A stretch of DNA of 37,975 bases, taken from NCBI GenBank assembly GCA_012026925.1, contig VEPJ01000075.1, forward strand, positions 8,133 to 46,107. Direction: 5' to 3'. How positions within the stretch are numbered: the first letter of the stretch is position 1; each line of letters opens with the position of its first letter. Shown here piece by piece: positions 7,707-15,599 of the stretch. The translations under genes and the position numbers were made by a program. This stretch comes from Gammaproteobacteria bacterium. GTDB taxonomy: Bacteria > Pseudomonadota > Gammaproteobacteria > Steroidobacterales > Steroidobacteraceae. Below the pieces are notes generated by a model. That model made no database searches, was not told where the DNA came from, and worked only from the letters and a program-made list of their open reading frames with translations.

Positions 7707-10700
7707 GTGCGCATCTGGGCCTTCAGCGTCCAGCGCTGGCAGTTCACGCTGGTGCTGTTCGGCCTGCTGATCGCGGTCGGCATCAACTCGCTGGTCAACA
7801 TTCCCCGCTCGGAGGACCCCGAGTTCCACGTGCCGATCCCGACCGTGGTGGCCGTGTACCCGGGCGCGGACCCGGTCGACATCGAGCGCCTCGTCGTGGA
7901 CCCGATCGAGGACGCGATCAACGAACTCGACGACATCAAGCGCATCGACAGCCGTTCGCTCGACGGCGTGGGCGTCATCCAGCCCGAGTTCCACTGGGAC
8001 ACGGACCCGGACGAGAAATACGACCAGGTCGTGCGGGAGGTCAACCGGATCCGCGCGCAGCTGCCAGCGGACCTCGCCTCGCTCGAGGTGCGCAAGGCCG
8101 GGTCCGGACTCGTCAACATCGTGCAGGTCGCGCTCGTGAGCGAGGACGCGAGCTATCACGATCTCAAGGAACTCGCCGAGGACCTGCGCGACTCGATCGA
8201 GACGGTGCCGGGCGTGCGGCGCGGAGCGTACTGGGCGGTGCCGGAACCGGAGGTGCGAGTCGCGATCGACCTCGAGCGCATGGGGCGCGCGGGCGTCACG
8301 CTCGGCCAGGTCGAGAACGCGATCCGCGGCGAGAACGCGACCGTGCCCGGCGGCTCCGTCGACGTCGGGCTGCGGAAGTACAACCTGAAGACGTCGGGCG
8401 GCTACGACTCGCTGGATGAAGTCGCCGAGACCGTCGTCGCCAGTCGCGAAGGCAAGCTCGTGAAGGTGCGCGACGTCGCCGACGTCGGCTGGGAGACCCA
8501 GGAGGAGCGCTATACCGGCCGGTTCAACGGCAGGCACGCGGTGTTCGTCACTGCGAACGCCAAGGACGGCAGCAACGTGTTCAAGGTGCGCAACGGCATC
8601 TACGCGAAGCTCGACGCGTTCGAGCGCAGCCTGCCGAAGGGGGTCACGCTCGAGCGCGGCTTCGACCAGAGCCGCAACGTGAGCCACCGCCTGACCCGTC
8701 TCGGCATCGACTTCATGATCGCGATCGCGCTCGTGGTGCTCACGCTGCTGCCGCTCGGCTTCCGCGCGTCGGCCGTCGTGATGATCTCGATCCCGCTGTC
8801 GCTCGCCATCGGGTTGTCGCTGCTCTACTTCACCGGCTTCTCGCTCAACCAGCTGTCGATCGCGGGCTTCGTGCTCGCGCTCGGCCTGCTCGTGGACGAC
8901 TCGATCGTGGTGGTGGAGAACATCGCGCGGTATCTGCGCGCCGGCTTCTCGCCGATCGAGGCCGCGATCGCCGCGACCGACCAGATCGCGCTCGCGGTGC
9001 TCGGCTGCACGGCCACGCTGCTGTTCGCGTTCCTGCCGCTGCTGTTCCTGCCGGAAGGCGCGGGGATCTTCGTGCGATCGTTGCCCGCGGCCGTGCTCTA
9101 CACGGTCCTGGCGTCGCTGCTGGTCGCGTTCACCGTGGTCCCCTTCCTGGCGAGCCGCATCCTGAAGCCCGAGGGCGAGGCCGGCGAGGGCAACAGGTTC
9201 CTGAAGGGCGTCATGGCCATCATCCACCGGGTGTACGGCCCCGCGCTGCGCGTTGCACTGGCGCGGCCGGCCCGGACGCTCCTGGCAGCCCTCGGCTTCG
9301 TGGCCGCCTCGGCGACGCTCGTGCCGCTGATCGGCTTCAGCCTCTTTCCGCCGGCCGACATCCCGCAGTTCCACGTCACGATCGAGACGCCCGACGGCGC
9401 CAGCCTCGCGGACACGGACCGCGCGCTGCGTTTCGTCGAGGACGAGCTGGCCCGCCACCCCGAGGTCAAGCACTACTTCGCCAACCTGGGCCACGGCAAC
9501 CCGCGCGTCTTCTACAACACGTTCCCCGAGGAGACCAATGCGAACGTCGCCGAGGTGTTCGCGGAGTTGCACGAGTTCGACCCGCGCCGCAGCCCGGAAC
9601 TCTACGAGGAGCTGCGCAGGAAGTTCGCGCAGTATCCCGGGGCACGCATCCTCGCGGAGCCGTACCAGAACGGGCCACCGATCGACGCGCCGATCGAGAT
9701 CGCGATCACGGGCCCCGATCTCGGGCAGCTCCGCGAGCTGGCCGCGAAGGCCGAGGCCATCATCGGGGGAACGCCCGGCACGCGCGACGTGGACAATCCG
9801 TTGCGACGGCTGCGCACGGACATCGACCTGCGCAGCGACTCGCAGAAGGCGGCGCTGCTCGGCGTCGCGCCCATCGAGGCCGATCGCACGGTCCGCGCGG
9901 CCGGCGCCGGCGTGAGCGCCGGCAAGTTCCGCGAACCGGACGGGGACGAGTACGACATCGCGCTCCGCCTGCCGATGCAGGGTCGCCAGACCCTGGACGC
10001 GCTGAACCTCATCGAAGTTGCCTCCGCCACCGGCAAGCCCGTGCCACTGCGCCAGATCTCGTCGCCGGAGTTCTCGGCCGGCGTGAGCGTGATCGAACGC
10101 CACGACCGGGAGCGCCAGGTCCTGCTGAGCGCGTACCCGGTGGACGGCTACAACACCGGCAAGGTCACGATGGACATCCTGAAGCGGCTCGATGCGATGG
10201 GGCTGCCGGCCGGCTACAGGCTGCGCGCCGGCGGCGAAGTCGAGGCGCGCCAGGAGAGTTTCGGCGGCATCGGCACGGCCGTCCTCGTGGCGGTGTTCGG
10301 CATCCTGGCCGTGCTGATCCTGGAGTTCGGCAGCTTCCGATCGATGCTGATCGTCGCGGGAGTCATCCCGCTTGGCGTCGCGGGCGGCCTCGTCGCGCTG
10401 CTCGTGACGGGCTACTCGCTCTCGTTCACGGCGATGATCGGGTTCGTCGCGCTCATCGGCATCGAGATCAAGAACTCGATCCTGCTGGTCGACTTCACGA
10501 ACCAGCTGCGCGAGCAGGGCGTGGCGCTCGACGAGGCCATCACGCGGGCGGGTGAGATCCGCTTCCTGCCGATCCTGCTCACGTCGGCCACCGCGATCGG
10601 CGGCCTGCTGCCGCTGGCCGTGCAGGGCTCGGGGCTCTACTCCCCGCTCTCGATCGTGATCATCGGCGGGTTGCTGTCCTCGACGCTGATCGGGCGGCTC

Positions 10701-10781
10701 GTCACGCCGGTGATGTACAAGATGCTGCCGCCGTCCATCACGCCCAAGGGGCCGGAGCAGCGCGATGCGGCGATGGCGTAG
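7707..10781 (+). CDS. RND-superfamily efflux pump, inner-membrane permease
   Basis: 1024-residue proton-driven drug exporter with the usual twelve-helix, two-repeat RND layout: one N-terminal helix, a large periplasmic loop (PRSEDPEFHVPIPTV and DPIEDAINELDDIKRI region), a helix bundle, a second loop, and a second bundle. The proton-relay aspartates are present in helix 4 (GLLVDDSIVVVEN, Asp397/Asp398). It resembles the proteobacterial efflux RND permeases that pair with AcrA-like adaptors rather than the heavy-metal CusA type, because no Met-rich sites are seen. GTG at 7707 is the start (V-R-I-W-A-F-S); the track start at 7611 lies inside the adaptor gene. Substrate unknown. Last gene of the operon, followed at once by the second heptad-repeat element. 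Confidence 0.94.
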   Translation: MRIWAFSVQRWQFTLVLFGLLIAVGINSLVNIPRSEDPEFHVPIPTVVAVYPGADPVDIERLVVDPIEDAINELDDIKRIDSRSLDGVGVIQPEFHWDTDPDEKYDQVVREVNRIRAQLPADLASLEVRKAGSGLVNIVQVALVSEDASYHDLKELAEDLRDSIETVPGVRRGAYWAVPEPEVRVAIDLERMGRAGVTLGQVENAIRGENATVPGGSVDVGLRKYNLKTSGGYDSLDEVAETVVASREGKLVKVRDVADVGWETQEERYTGRFNGRHAVFVTANAKDGSNVFKVRNGIYAKLDAFERSLPKGVTLERGFDQSRNVSHRLTRLGIDFMIAIALVVLTLLPLGFRASAVVMISIPLSLAIGLSLLYFTGFSLNQLSIAGFVLALGLLVDDSIVVVENIARYLRAGFSPIEAAIAATDQIALAVLGCTATLLFAFLPLLFLPEGAGIFVRSLPAAVLYTVLASLLVAFTVVPFLASRILKPEGEAGEGNRFLKGVMAIIHRVYGPALRVALARPARTLLAALGFVAASATLVPLIGFSLFPPADIPQFHVTIETPDGASLADTDRALRFVEDELARHPEVKHYFANLGHGNPRVFYNTFPEETNANVAEVFAELHEFDPRRSPELYEELRRKFAQYPGARILAEPYQNGPPIDAPIEIAITGPDLGQLRELAAKAEAIIGGTPGTRDVDNPLRRLRTDIDLRSDSQKAALLGVAPIEADRTVRAAGAGVSAGKFREPDGDEYDIALRLPMQGRQTLDALNLIEVASATGKPVPLRQISSPEFSAGVSVIERHDRERQVLLSAYPVDGYNTGKVTMDILKRLDAMGLPAGYRLRAGGEVEARQESFGGIGTAVLVAVFGILAVLILEFGSFRSMLIVAGVIPLGVAGGLVALLVTGYSLSFTAMIGFVALIGIEIKNSILLVDFTNQLREQGVALDEAITRAGEIRFLPILLTSATAIGGLLPLAVQGSGLYSPLSIVIIGGLLSSTLIGRLVTPVMYKMLPPSITPKGPEQRDAAMA

Positions 10782-10785
10782 GGGA

Positions 10786-10875
10786 AGCGGTTAGTGATCA
10801 GCGGTTAGCGGTCAGTGGTCAAGCGCCCGCCGCGGCGCTTCTTCACTTACCGCTAACCGCTAGTCACGAACCGCT
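10786..10875. repeat. Heptad-repeat inverted repeat, copy 2 (between RND pump and gntR, overlapping gntR 3' end)
   Basis: The left arm is five heptads, AGCGGTT AGTGATC AGCGGTT AGCGGTC AGTGGTC. The right arm on the minus strand reads AGCGGTT CGTGACT AGCGGTT AGCGGTA AGTG. The centre is an exact stem, AAGCGCC-CGCCGC-GGCGCTT (10821-10840), so the whole element can fold as one long hairpin of roughly 40 bp with few mismatches. It starts four bases after the RND stop, and its right end contains the gntR stop codon and last four sense codons. It is clearly related to the element at 2396-2493. Confidence 0.85.
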
Positions 10876-11225
10876 TTCGTGCTGCGCAGCAGCTCGTCGG
10901 CGTCGAGCCCGAGTCGTTCGATCGTCGCCGCGACGCGCGGCCATTCCTGCTCGAGGAAGCGCTGCCGCTCGCCCTTGAGCAGCTGCGTGCGAGCCCCGGC
11001 CGACACGAACATCCCGCGGCCGCGTCGCTTCTCGACCAGCCCCTCGTCCACCAGCTGCTGGTAACCCTTGAGGACCGTGAGTGGATTCAGCGAGAAGTCC
11101 GCGGCGACGCTGCGCACCGACGGCAGCGCATCACCGTCCGCCAGCACGCCCTCCAGGATCATCGCCACGACCTTGTCGCGGAGCTGGCGATAGATCGGCT
11201 GGGTGTCGTTCCAGTGTGAGTCCAT
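10860..11225 (-). CDS. GntR-family regulator, YtrA subfamily
   Basis: 121-residue transcription factor: a winged helix typical of GntR (PIYRQLRDKVVAMILEG, LPSVRSVAADFSLNPLTVLKGYQQL, EGLVEKRRGRGMFV) followed by only ~45 residues. The short C-terminal dimerisation segment places it in the YtrA subfamily, whose members often control neighbouring ABC transporters; none is found here. ATG at 11225 (M-D-S-H-W-N-D) is preferred to TTG at 11240. The last residues A-V-R-D and the TAG stop are encoded by the arm of the heptad-repeat hairpin, so the native C-terminus may have been altered. The perfect 20-bp palindrome 255 bp upstream and the TACAGT-containing inverted repeat are possible control sites. 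Confidence 0.88.
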   Translation of the reverse strand: MDSHWNDTQPIYRQLRDKVVAMILEGVLADGDALPSVRSVAADFSLNPLTVLKGYQQLVDEGLVEKRRGRGMFVSAGARTQLLKGERQRFLEQEWPRVAATIERLGLDADELLRSTKAVRD

Positions 11226-11249
11226 GCGACCGGACGGCAAGGTGATTGG

Positions 11250-11266
11250 CTGCTTTACTGTAGCAG
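11250..11266 (-). promoter_or_regulatory. Inverted repeat with -10-like element before gntR
   Basis: Minus strand reads CTGCT-ACAGTAA-AGCAG, a 5-bp inverted repeat containing TACAGT, a 4/6 match to a -10 box, which would put transcription initiation about 25 nt before the gntR ATG. I do not see a convincing -35 box at the right distance. It may be a promoter with an overlapping operator. Confidence 0.35.
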
Positions 11267-11288
11267 AACACCCGGTATCGACCCGGGG

Positions 11289-11444
11289 TCAGTGACCGAG
11301 CTCAACGGCGCACTTCACAGCCGCATCCAGGAACGCTGGCGTCATGGCAGTTTGTGCGAGCGGACCCGGCGCGACCGAGAAGCCCGCATAGATCCAGACG
11401 ACCCCCGCGAGGACCGTGGCCGCAATCCTGCTCGCCGCGCGCAT
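11289..11444 (-). CDS. Possible small membrane/secreted protein (51 aa), below ORF-track cutoff
   Basis: On the minus strand an ATG at 11444, preceded by GGGGGTAAAAGG, opens a 51-residue frame beginning M-R-A-A-S-R-I-A-A-T-V-L-A-G-V-V-W-I-Y-A-G-F and ending V-E-L-G-H with a TGA, 63 bp before the gntR start. The first 25 residues have the R-then-hydrophobic pattern of a signal anchor or signal peptide. It lies between the 20-bp palindrome and gntR on the same strand, so it could be the first cistron of a gntR operon. I do not recognise a family; it may be non-coding. The remainder of the 410-bp gap between gntR and mdh holds the palindrome and no other convincing gene. Confidence 0.3.
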   Translation of the reverse strand: MRAASRIAATVLAGVVWIYAGFSVAPGPLAQTAMTPAFLDAAVKCAVELGH

Positions 11445-11480
11445 CGCCTTTTACCCCCTCGGTCTATCGTTAAGAACTAC

Positions 11481-11500
11481 TGTTGTAGTTAACTACAACA
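11481..11500. promoter_or_regulatory. Perfect 20-bp palindrome, candidate GntR/YtrA operator
   Basis: TGTTGTAGTTAACTACAACA is self-complementary over all 20 bases and AT-rich in an otherwise GC-rich region. It has the GT...TA...AC arrangement described for YtrA-type GntR operators. It lies 37 bp upstream of the possible small ORF on the minus strand and 151 bp upstream of mdh on the plus strand. Binding by the neighbouring GntR protein is inference. Confidence 0.65.
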
Positions 11501-11650
11501 CCAAACCAATGTCAACGCTGACCGTGGCGGACATCGGGAGACCCTTACCGGCCGCGGCGAACGACCGCTGTAATATCGCCATTCGACCGGGTCTGGCCCT
11601 CCCCAGGGTCGACGCCGGGCACGCAACCAGGCACACAGCGGAGAGACTCC

Positions 11651-12628
11651 ATGAAGACCCCTGTCAACGTCGCGATCACGGGCGCGGCGGGCCAGATCGG
11701 CTACGCCCTCGCCTTCCGGGTGGCCTCGGGCCAGATGCTCGGCCCGGACACGCCCGTCAACCTGCACCTGCTCGAGATCACGCCGGCGCTCGCGGCGCTG
11801 CAGGGCGTCGTGATGGAACTGAACGACTGCGCGTTCCCGACGTTGAACAGGATCGTTGCGACCGACGATGCGCGGGTCGCCTTCAAGGACTGCAACGTCG
11901 CGCTGCTCGTCGGCGCGCGCCCGCGCGGCCCGGGCATGGAGCGCAAGGACCTGCTGCTCGCCAACGCGCAGATCTTCTCGGCGCAGGGCAAGGCGCTCGA
12001 CGCCGTGGCCGACCGCAACGTACGCGTGCTCGTCGTGGGCAACCCGGCCAACACGAATTCGCTGATCGCGATGAAGAATGCGCCGAGCCTCAACCCGCGC
12101 AACTTCACCGCGATGGTGCGCCTCGACCACAATCGCGCGCTGTCCCAGCTTGCCGAGAAGACCGGCGCCCACACCACGGACCTGCGCAAGGTCATCATCT
12201 GGGGCAACCACTCGGCGACGCAGTATCCCGACCTGCACCACGCGACGGTCAAGGGCAAGCCGGCCCTCTCGCTCGTGGACGACGCCTGGTACAAGGAACA
12301 GTTCATCCCGATCGTGCAGCAGCGCGGCGCCGCCATCATCAAGGCACGCGGCGCTTCGTCGGCGGCATCGGCGGCGTCGGCGGCGATCGACCACTTCCAC
12401 ACGTGGCTGCACGGCACGCCGGAAGGCGACTGGGTCAGCATGGCCGTTCCCTCCGACGGAAGTTACGGCATACCGGCGGGCGTGATCTACGGCTACCCGG
12501 TCACCTGCAAGGGCGGCGACTACCAGATCGTGCAGGGCCTCGCGATCAACGATTTCAGCCGCGGCAAGATGGATGCCACGCACAAGGAGCTCCTCGAGGA
12601 GCGCGACGGCGTGAAGGACCTGCTCTGA
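11651..12628 (+). CDS. mdh: Malate dehydrogenase (NAD-dependent, cytosolic MDH type)
   Basis: 325-residue TCA-cycle enzyme interconverting malate and oxaloacetate with NAD. The N-terminal nucleotide loop GAAGQIG (residues 11-17), the substrate-binding arginine region [13 protein letters not shown], the VVGNPANTN segment and the catalytic histidine in [11 protein letters not shown] (His187) are all present. The GAAGQIGY start and overall length fit the MDH subgroup shared by cytosolic eukaryotic enzymes and many beta/gammaproteobacteria such as Burkholderia and Xanthomonas, rather than the E. coli type. GGAGAG seven bases before the ATG serves as ribosome binding site. A strong hairpin follows the stop, so it is probably monocistronic. 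Confidence 0.96.
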   Translation: MKTPVNVAITGAAGQIGYALAFRVASGQMLGPDTPVNLHLLEITPALAALQGVVMELNDCAFPTLNRIVATDDARVAFKDCNVALLVGARPRGPGMERKDLLLANAQIFSAQGKALDAVADRNVRVLVVGNPANTNSLIAMKNAPSLNPRNFTAMVRLDHNRALSQLAEKTGAHTTDLRKVIIWGNHSATQYPDLHHATVKGKPALSLVDDAWYKEQFIPIVQQRGAAIIKARGASSAASAASAAIDHFHTWLHGTPEGDWVSMAVPSDGSYGIPAGVIYGYPVTCKGGDYQIVQGLAINDFSRGKMDATHKELLEERDGVKDLL

Positions 12629-12642
12629 CCTGAGCGAGCGGA

Positions 12643-12670
12643 CGGGCGGCGGTCGGGGAACCGCCGCCCG
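12643..12670 (+). terminator. Strong GC hairpin downstream of mdh
   Basis: CGGGCGGCGGT-CGGGGA-ACCGCCGCCCG forms an 11-bp perfect stem with a 6-nt loop, 15 bp after the mdh stop and 18 bp before the permease ATG. There is no T-run after it, which is common in GC-rich genomes; it may act as a terminator or as a 3' mRNA barrier. Confidence 0.6.
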
Positions 12671-12688
12671 GTCCCAAACCACAAGACC

Positions 12689-14701
12689 ATGACCGGTGAG
12701 CAGAAGCGTCGCCTGAGCGACGTCGTGTTCGGTCCGCCGCGCGACCCGATGTCGCCGGAGACGCGCAAGCACATCGCCCTCGCCGCCTTCCTCGCGTGGA
12801 TCGGCATCGGCGCCGACGGCCTCTCCTCGTCCGCGTACGGCCCCGCCGAGGCCTACATTGCGCTGGGCGCCCACAGCCAGCTCGCGCTCTACCTCGCGTT
12901 CGCGACGGCATTCACCGTGTTCGTGATCTCGCTCGCCTACAACCAGGTGATCGAGCTGTTCCCGAACGGGGGCGGGGGCTACAAGGTCGCGACGCGCCTC
13001 GTGGGCCCCTACGCCGGGCTCGTGGCGGGCTCCGCACTGATCGTGGACTACGTGCTCACGATCGCGATCTCGGTCGCGGCCGGCGTGGACGCCCTGTTCA
13101 GCCTCGTGCCACCGGTCCACCAGTCGGTGAAGCTCGAGGTCGAGGTGGCCGTCATCTGCGTGCTCATCTACCTCAACCTCCGCGGCATGCGGGAATCGAT
13201 CAAGGTCCTCGCGCCGATCTTCATCGGCTTCGTGATGACGCACTTCGCGCTCATCGCCTACGGCATCGTGAGTCACGAGGCAGGCATCGGGACCGAGGTG
13301 CAGCAGACGTTCCAGGAGACGGCGCAGCTCGCCGGCCAGGCCGGCTGGTTCTTCGTCGTCGCGATCTTCCTCAAGGCCTACTCGCTGGGTGGCGGCACCT
13401 ACACCGGCATCGAGGCCGTCTCGAACAACGTCAACATGCTCAAGGAGCCGCGCGTCCGTACCGGCAAGTGGACCATGCTGCTCATGGCGCTCTCGCTGAG
13501 CATCACGGCGGCCGGCATCATACTGCTCTACCTGCTGTGGGACGTCGTGCCCTCGCACACGGGCGAGACGCTCAATGCCGTGGTGTTCGGCAGCATCATC
13601 GACAGCCTCGGCTTCCACGGCACCGCGAGCCACGCGCTGCTGACGGTCGTGCTCTTCTTCGAAGGCGCGCTGCTCTTCGTCGCGGCGAACACGGGCTTCC
13701 TCGGCGGGCCGGCGGTGCTCGCGAACATGGCGGTGGACCGCTGGGTGCCGAACCAGTTCAGCGCGCTGTCCTCGCGCCTCGTGACCCGCAACGGCGTGCT
13801 GCTGATGGGCCTCGCGGCGCTCGCGATCCTGGTCTGGACCGGGGGTTACGTGAGCCTGCTGGTGGTGCTCTACACGGTGAACGTGTTCATCACCTTCACG
13901 CTCTCCCTGCTCGGCCTCACTTTCTACTGGTGGCGTCAGCGGCGCGACGTGGACGGCGCGCCGCGCAGGCTGCTGCTGTCGGGCCTCGCGCTCCTGATCA
14001 CCGCCGGCATCCTCGTCGTGATCATCATCGAGCGCTTCCTGCAGGGCGGCAGCGTGACGCTGGTGATCACGTCGGTGGTGGTCGGGATCGGCCTCATGAT
14101 CCGCCACCACTACGCGCGGGTGCGCAAGCTCACCGAGAAATTCGAGCGCGAGCACCGCTGGCGCATGCGTGACCTGCCTTCTCCGCCGGCGCCGCCCGAC
14201 CCGTCGCAACCGACGGCCGTGTTCCTGGTGAGCGCCAACCGCGGCATCGGCCAGCACATGGCCGAGCGCGTGGAGGCGCTCTTCCCCGGGCACTTCCGCG
14301 CGTTCGTCTTCCTCAGCGTCGGCACCGTCGACAGCGAGTCCTACGGCAGCGAGCAGGCCCTGCGCACGATGCAATACGAGACGCGAGCCACGCTGGACGC
14401 GCTCGTGAACTACGCGCAGTACTGCGGCAAGTCGTCGGTGTGGCGGGACGCGTACGGCAGCGACCGCCTGGCCGAGCTCGAGCAGCTCGCGCTGGCGGTG
14501 CGCGAGGAGTTTCCGCAGAGCGTGTTCTTCGCGAGCCGGCTCGTGTTCGAGAAGGACTATCCCTGGAACCGCTGGCTGCACAGCCAGACGCCGCTCGCGA
14601 TCCAGCGCCTGCTGAACGAGCGGGGCGTCGAACTCGTCATCCTGCCCGTTGCGCTCGAGGAGACGCCCAAACCCGGTGGCGCCGCGCCGGCCCCGGCCTG
14701 A
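12689..14701 (+). CDS. APC-superfamily permease, KUP/KimA-like, with cytosolic C-terminal domain
   Basis: 670-residue inner-membrane transporter with about twelve hydrophobic helices between residues ~25 and 465 and a soluble tail of ~200 residues. The first helix carries the APC unwound-helix signature G-A-D-G-L-S-S-S-A-Y-G-P-A-E, which matches KimA-type K+ importers and related APC permeases better than amino-acid carriers; GGGTYTGIEAVSNN is another conserved stretch. The tail (from RHHYARVRKLTEKFEREH; later TAVFLVSANRGIGQHMAERV) looks like an alpha/beta, universal-stress-protein-like regulatory domain. K+ uptake is thus the most likely role, but amino-acid transport cannot be excluded. It stands 58 bp before the ribonuclease gene. 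Confidence 0.82.
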   Translation: MTGEQKRRLSDVVFGPPRDPMSPETRKHIALAAFLAWIGIGADGLSSSAYGPAEAYIALGAHSQLALYLAFATAFTVFVISLAYNQVIELFPNGGGGYKVATRLVGPYAGLVAGSALIVDYVLTIAISVAAGVDALFSLVPPVHQSVKLEVEVAVICVLIYLNLRGMRESIKVLAPIFIGFVMTHFALIAYGIVSHEAGIGTEVQQTFQETAQLAGQAGWFFVVAIFLKAYSLGGGTYTGIEAVSNNVNMLKEPRVRTGKWTMLLMALSLSITAAGIILLYLLWDVVPSHTGETLNAVVFGSIIDSLGFHGTASHALLTVVLFFEGALLFVAANTGFLGGPAVLANMAVDRWVPNQFSALSSRLVTRNGVLLMGLAALAILVWTGGYVSLLVVLYTVNVFITFTLSLLGLTFYWWRQRRDVDGAPRRLLLSGLALLITAGILVVIIIERFLQGGSVTLVITSVVVGIGLMIRHHYARVRKLTEKFEREHRWRMRDLPSPPAPPDPSQPTAVFLVSANRGIGQHMAERVEALFPGHFRAFVFLSVGTVDSESYGSEQALRTMQYETRATLDALVNYAQYCGKSSVWRDAYGSDRLAELEQLALAVREEFPQSVFFASRLVFEKDYPWNRWLHSQTPLAIQRLLNERGVELVILPVALEETPKPGGAAPAPA

Positions 14702-14759
14702 AGCCGTGCCTCGCTTCCGGTGGTCTCCGCCGGCGGCACGGAGACGTTAAGATCGGCGC

Positions 14760-15164
14760 GTGTCCCGGGCCCTTCGCATCGTTCTCATCGCGCTCGCGGC
14801 GTTCGCGCTGTTCGAGTGGTGGTCCACGACGAACAGGCCGGCGCCGGCTACGGCCGCAGCACGCGCAACGGACGCCAGGGCAGGCCGTTATCCGACATTC
14901 CTCCCGCCCGAGGCGATCGGGACGCTGCACGCGATCGAGCGCGGCGGGCCTTACCCGTATGCGCGTGACGGCGTCGTCTTCCAGAACCGCGAGCGACGAC
15001 TGCCCGGGCGACCGCGCGGCTATTATCGCGAGTACACGGTGGAGACGCCGGGCGCGGGCGACCGGGGTGCGCGGCGCATCGTCGCCGGCGGCGACCCGCC
15101 GGAGGTGTTCTACTACACCGACGATCACTACCGGACGTTCCGGCGCGTGGAGATCGAACGATGA
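14760..15164 (+). CDS. Secreted/anchored ribonuclease of the RNase Sa/N1 (barnase-like) family
   Basis: 134-residue guanyl-specific-type endoribonuclease. Residues 45-134 align from memory with Streptomyces RNase Sa along its whole length: LPPEA, GGPYPYARDGVVFQNRE, GYYREYTV, RGARRIV and YYTDDHYRTF. The catalytic base Glu91, Arg105/Arg106 and catalytic His123 are present. The first ~22 residues are a hydrophobic signal or signal anchor (ALRIVLIALAAFALFEWW) with no clear cleavage site. Unlike RNase Sa there are no cysteines, so no disulfide. GTG start at 14760 lacks a ribosome binding site; TTAAGAT six bases upstream resembles a -10, hinting at a near-leaderless mRNA. It overlaps the barstar gene by four bases (ATGA). 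Role may be nutrient RNA degradation or a toxin. Confidence 0.92.
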   Translation: MSRALRIVLIALAAFALFEWWSTTNRPAPATAAARATDARAGRYPTFLPPEAIGTLHAIERGGPYPYARDGVVFQNRERRLPGRPRGYYREYTVETPGAGDRGARRIVAGGDPPEVFYYTDDHYRTFRRVEIER

Positions 15165-15586
15165 GCGGCGTGCCGACTGACGGCGCAGGCGCCAGCGACG
15201 CCGTCGTGCGCGTCTCGAGTCTCACCGACGAGGCGACGGACGCGATCTGCATGCTGGCGGATTCGCTCGGCCTCGACTGCGTGCGCATCGACCTCGCGGG
15301 CTGCACGAGCAAGGGCGACCTGCTCGAGCGCGTGTCGCGCGCCCTCGGATTTCCGTCCTGGTTCGGCGGCAACTGGGACGCGCTCTTCGACTGCCTCGCC
15401 GACCTGGGCTGGCGCGCGGCGCCGGGTTACGTTCTCATCCTCGAGCATGCCGGGGAACTCCGGGCGACCGCGCCCGAGGTGTTCGACACGGCGGTGGCCA
15501 TCCTCGAGGACGCGGCCCGGGCGTGGCACGACCGCGGAGTCGCGTTTCGCGCTTTCGTGAGCGCGCCGTCCGGCCCGACTCCTTGA
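15161..15586 (+). CDS. Barstar-family ribonuclease inhibitor
   Basis: 141-residue cytosolic inhibitor that protects the cell from the ribonuclease encoded just upstream. The barstar core is at residues ~50-90: KGDLLERVSRALGFPSWFGGNWDALFDCLADLGW. Lining up with Bacillus barstar, the two key interface acids Asp35 and Asp39 correspond to Asp73 and Asp77, with Trp67 in place of Tyr29 and Phe76 in place of Trp38. An extra ~20-residue N-terminus and a Pro-rich C-terminus extend beyond classical barstar (~90 residues). ATGA overlap with the RNase gene couples their translation, as expected for a toxin-inhibitor pair. Confidence 0.93.
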   Translation: MSGVPTDGAGASDAVVRVSSLTDEATDAICMLADSLGLDCVRIDLAGCTSKGDLLERVSRALGFPSWFGGNWDALFDCLADLGWRAAPGYVLILEHAGELRATAPEVFDTAVAILEDAARAWHDRGVAFRAFVSAPSGPTP

Positions 15587-15599
15587 TACCCTTGCGTGC

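Noticed and set aside
7632-10103. 823-aa minus-strand ORF opposite the RND pump
   Set aside because: Same shadow composition; the plus strand is an unambiguous RND permease.
5148-10781. Heavy-metal (CusA/CzcA-type) efflux system
   Set aside because: The pump lacks Met-rich metal sites and the operon has a TetR regulator rather than a metal-sensing one; drug/solvent-type efflux fits better.
11571-11576. TAATAT as the mdh -10 box
   Set aside because: No acceptable -35 hexamer at 16-18 bp spacing, so it was not listed as a promoter.
11489-14581. 1030-aa minus-strand ORF across mdh and the permease
   Set aside because: Low-complexity His/Arg/Glu shadow frame with no recognisable domain, opposite two well-supported genes.
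14760-15586. Type II toxin-antitoxin addiction module
   Set aside because: The RNase carries an N-terminal export signal/anchor and belongs to the secreted RNase Sa group, so an extracellular enzyme with a protective inhibitor fits better than an intracellular TA pair.
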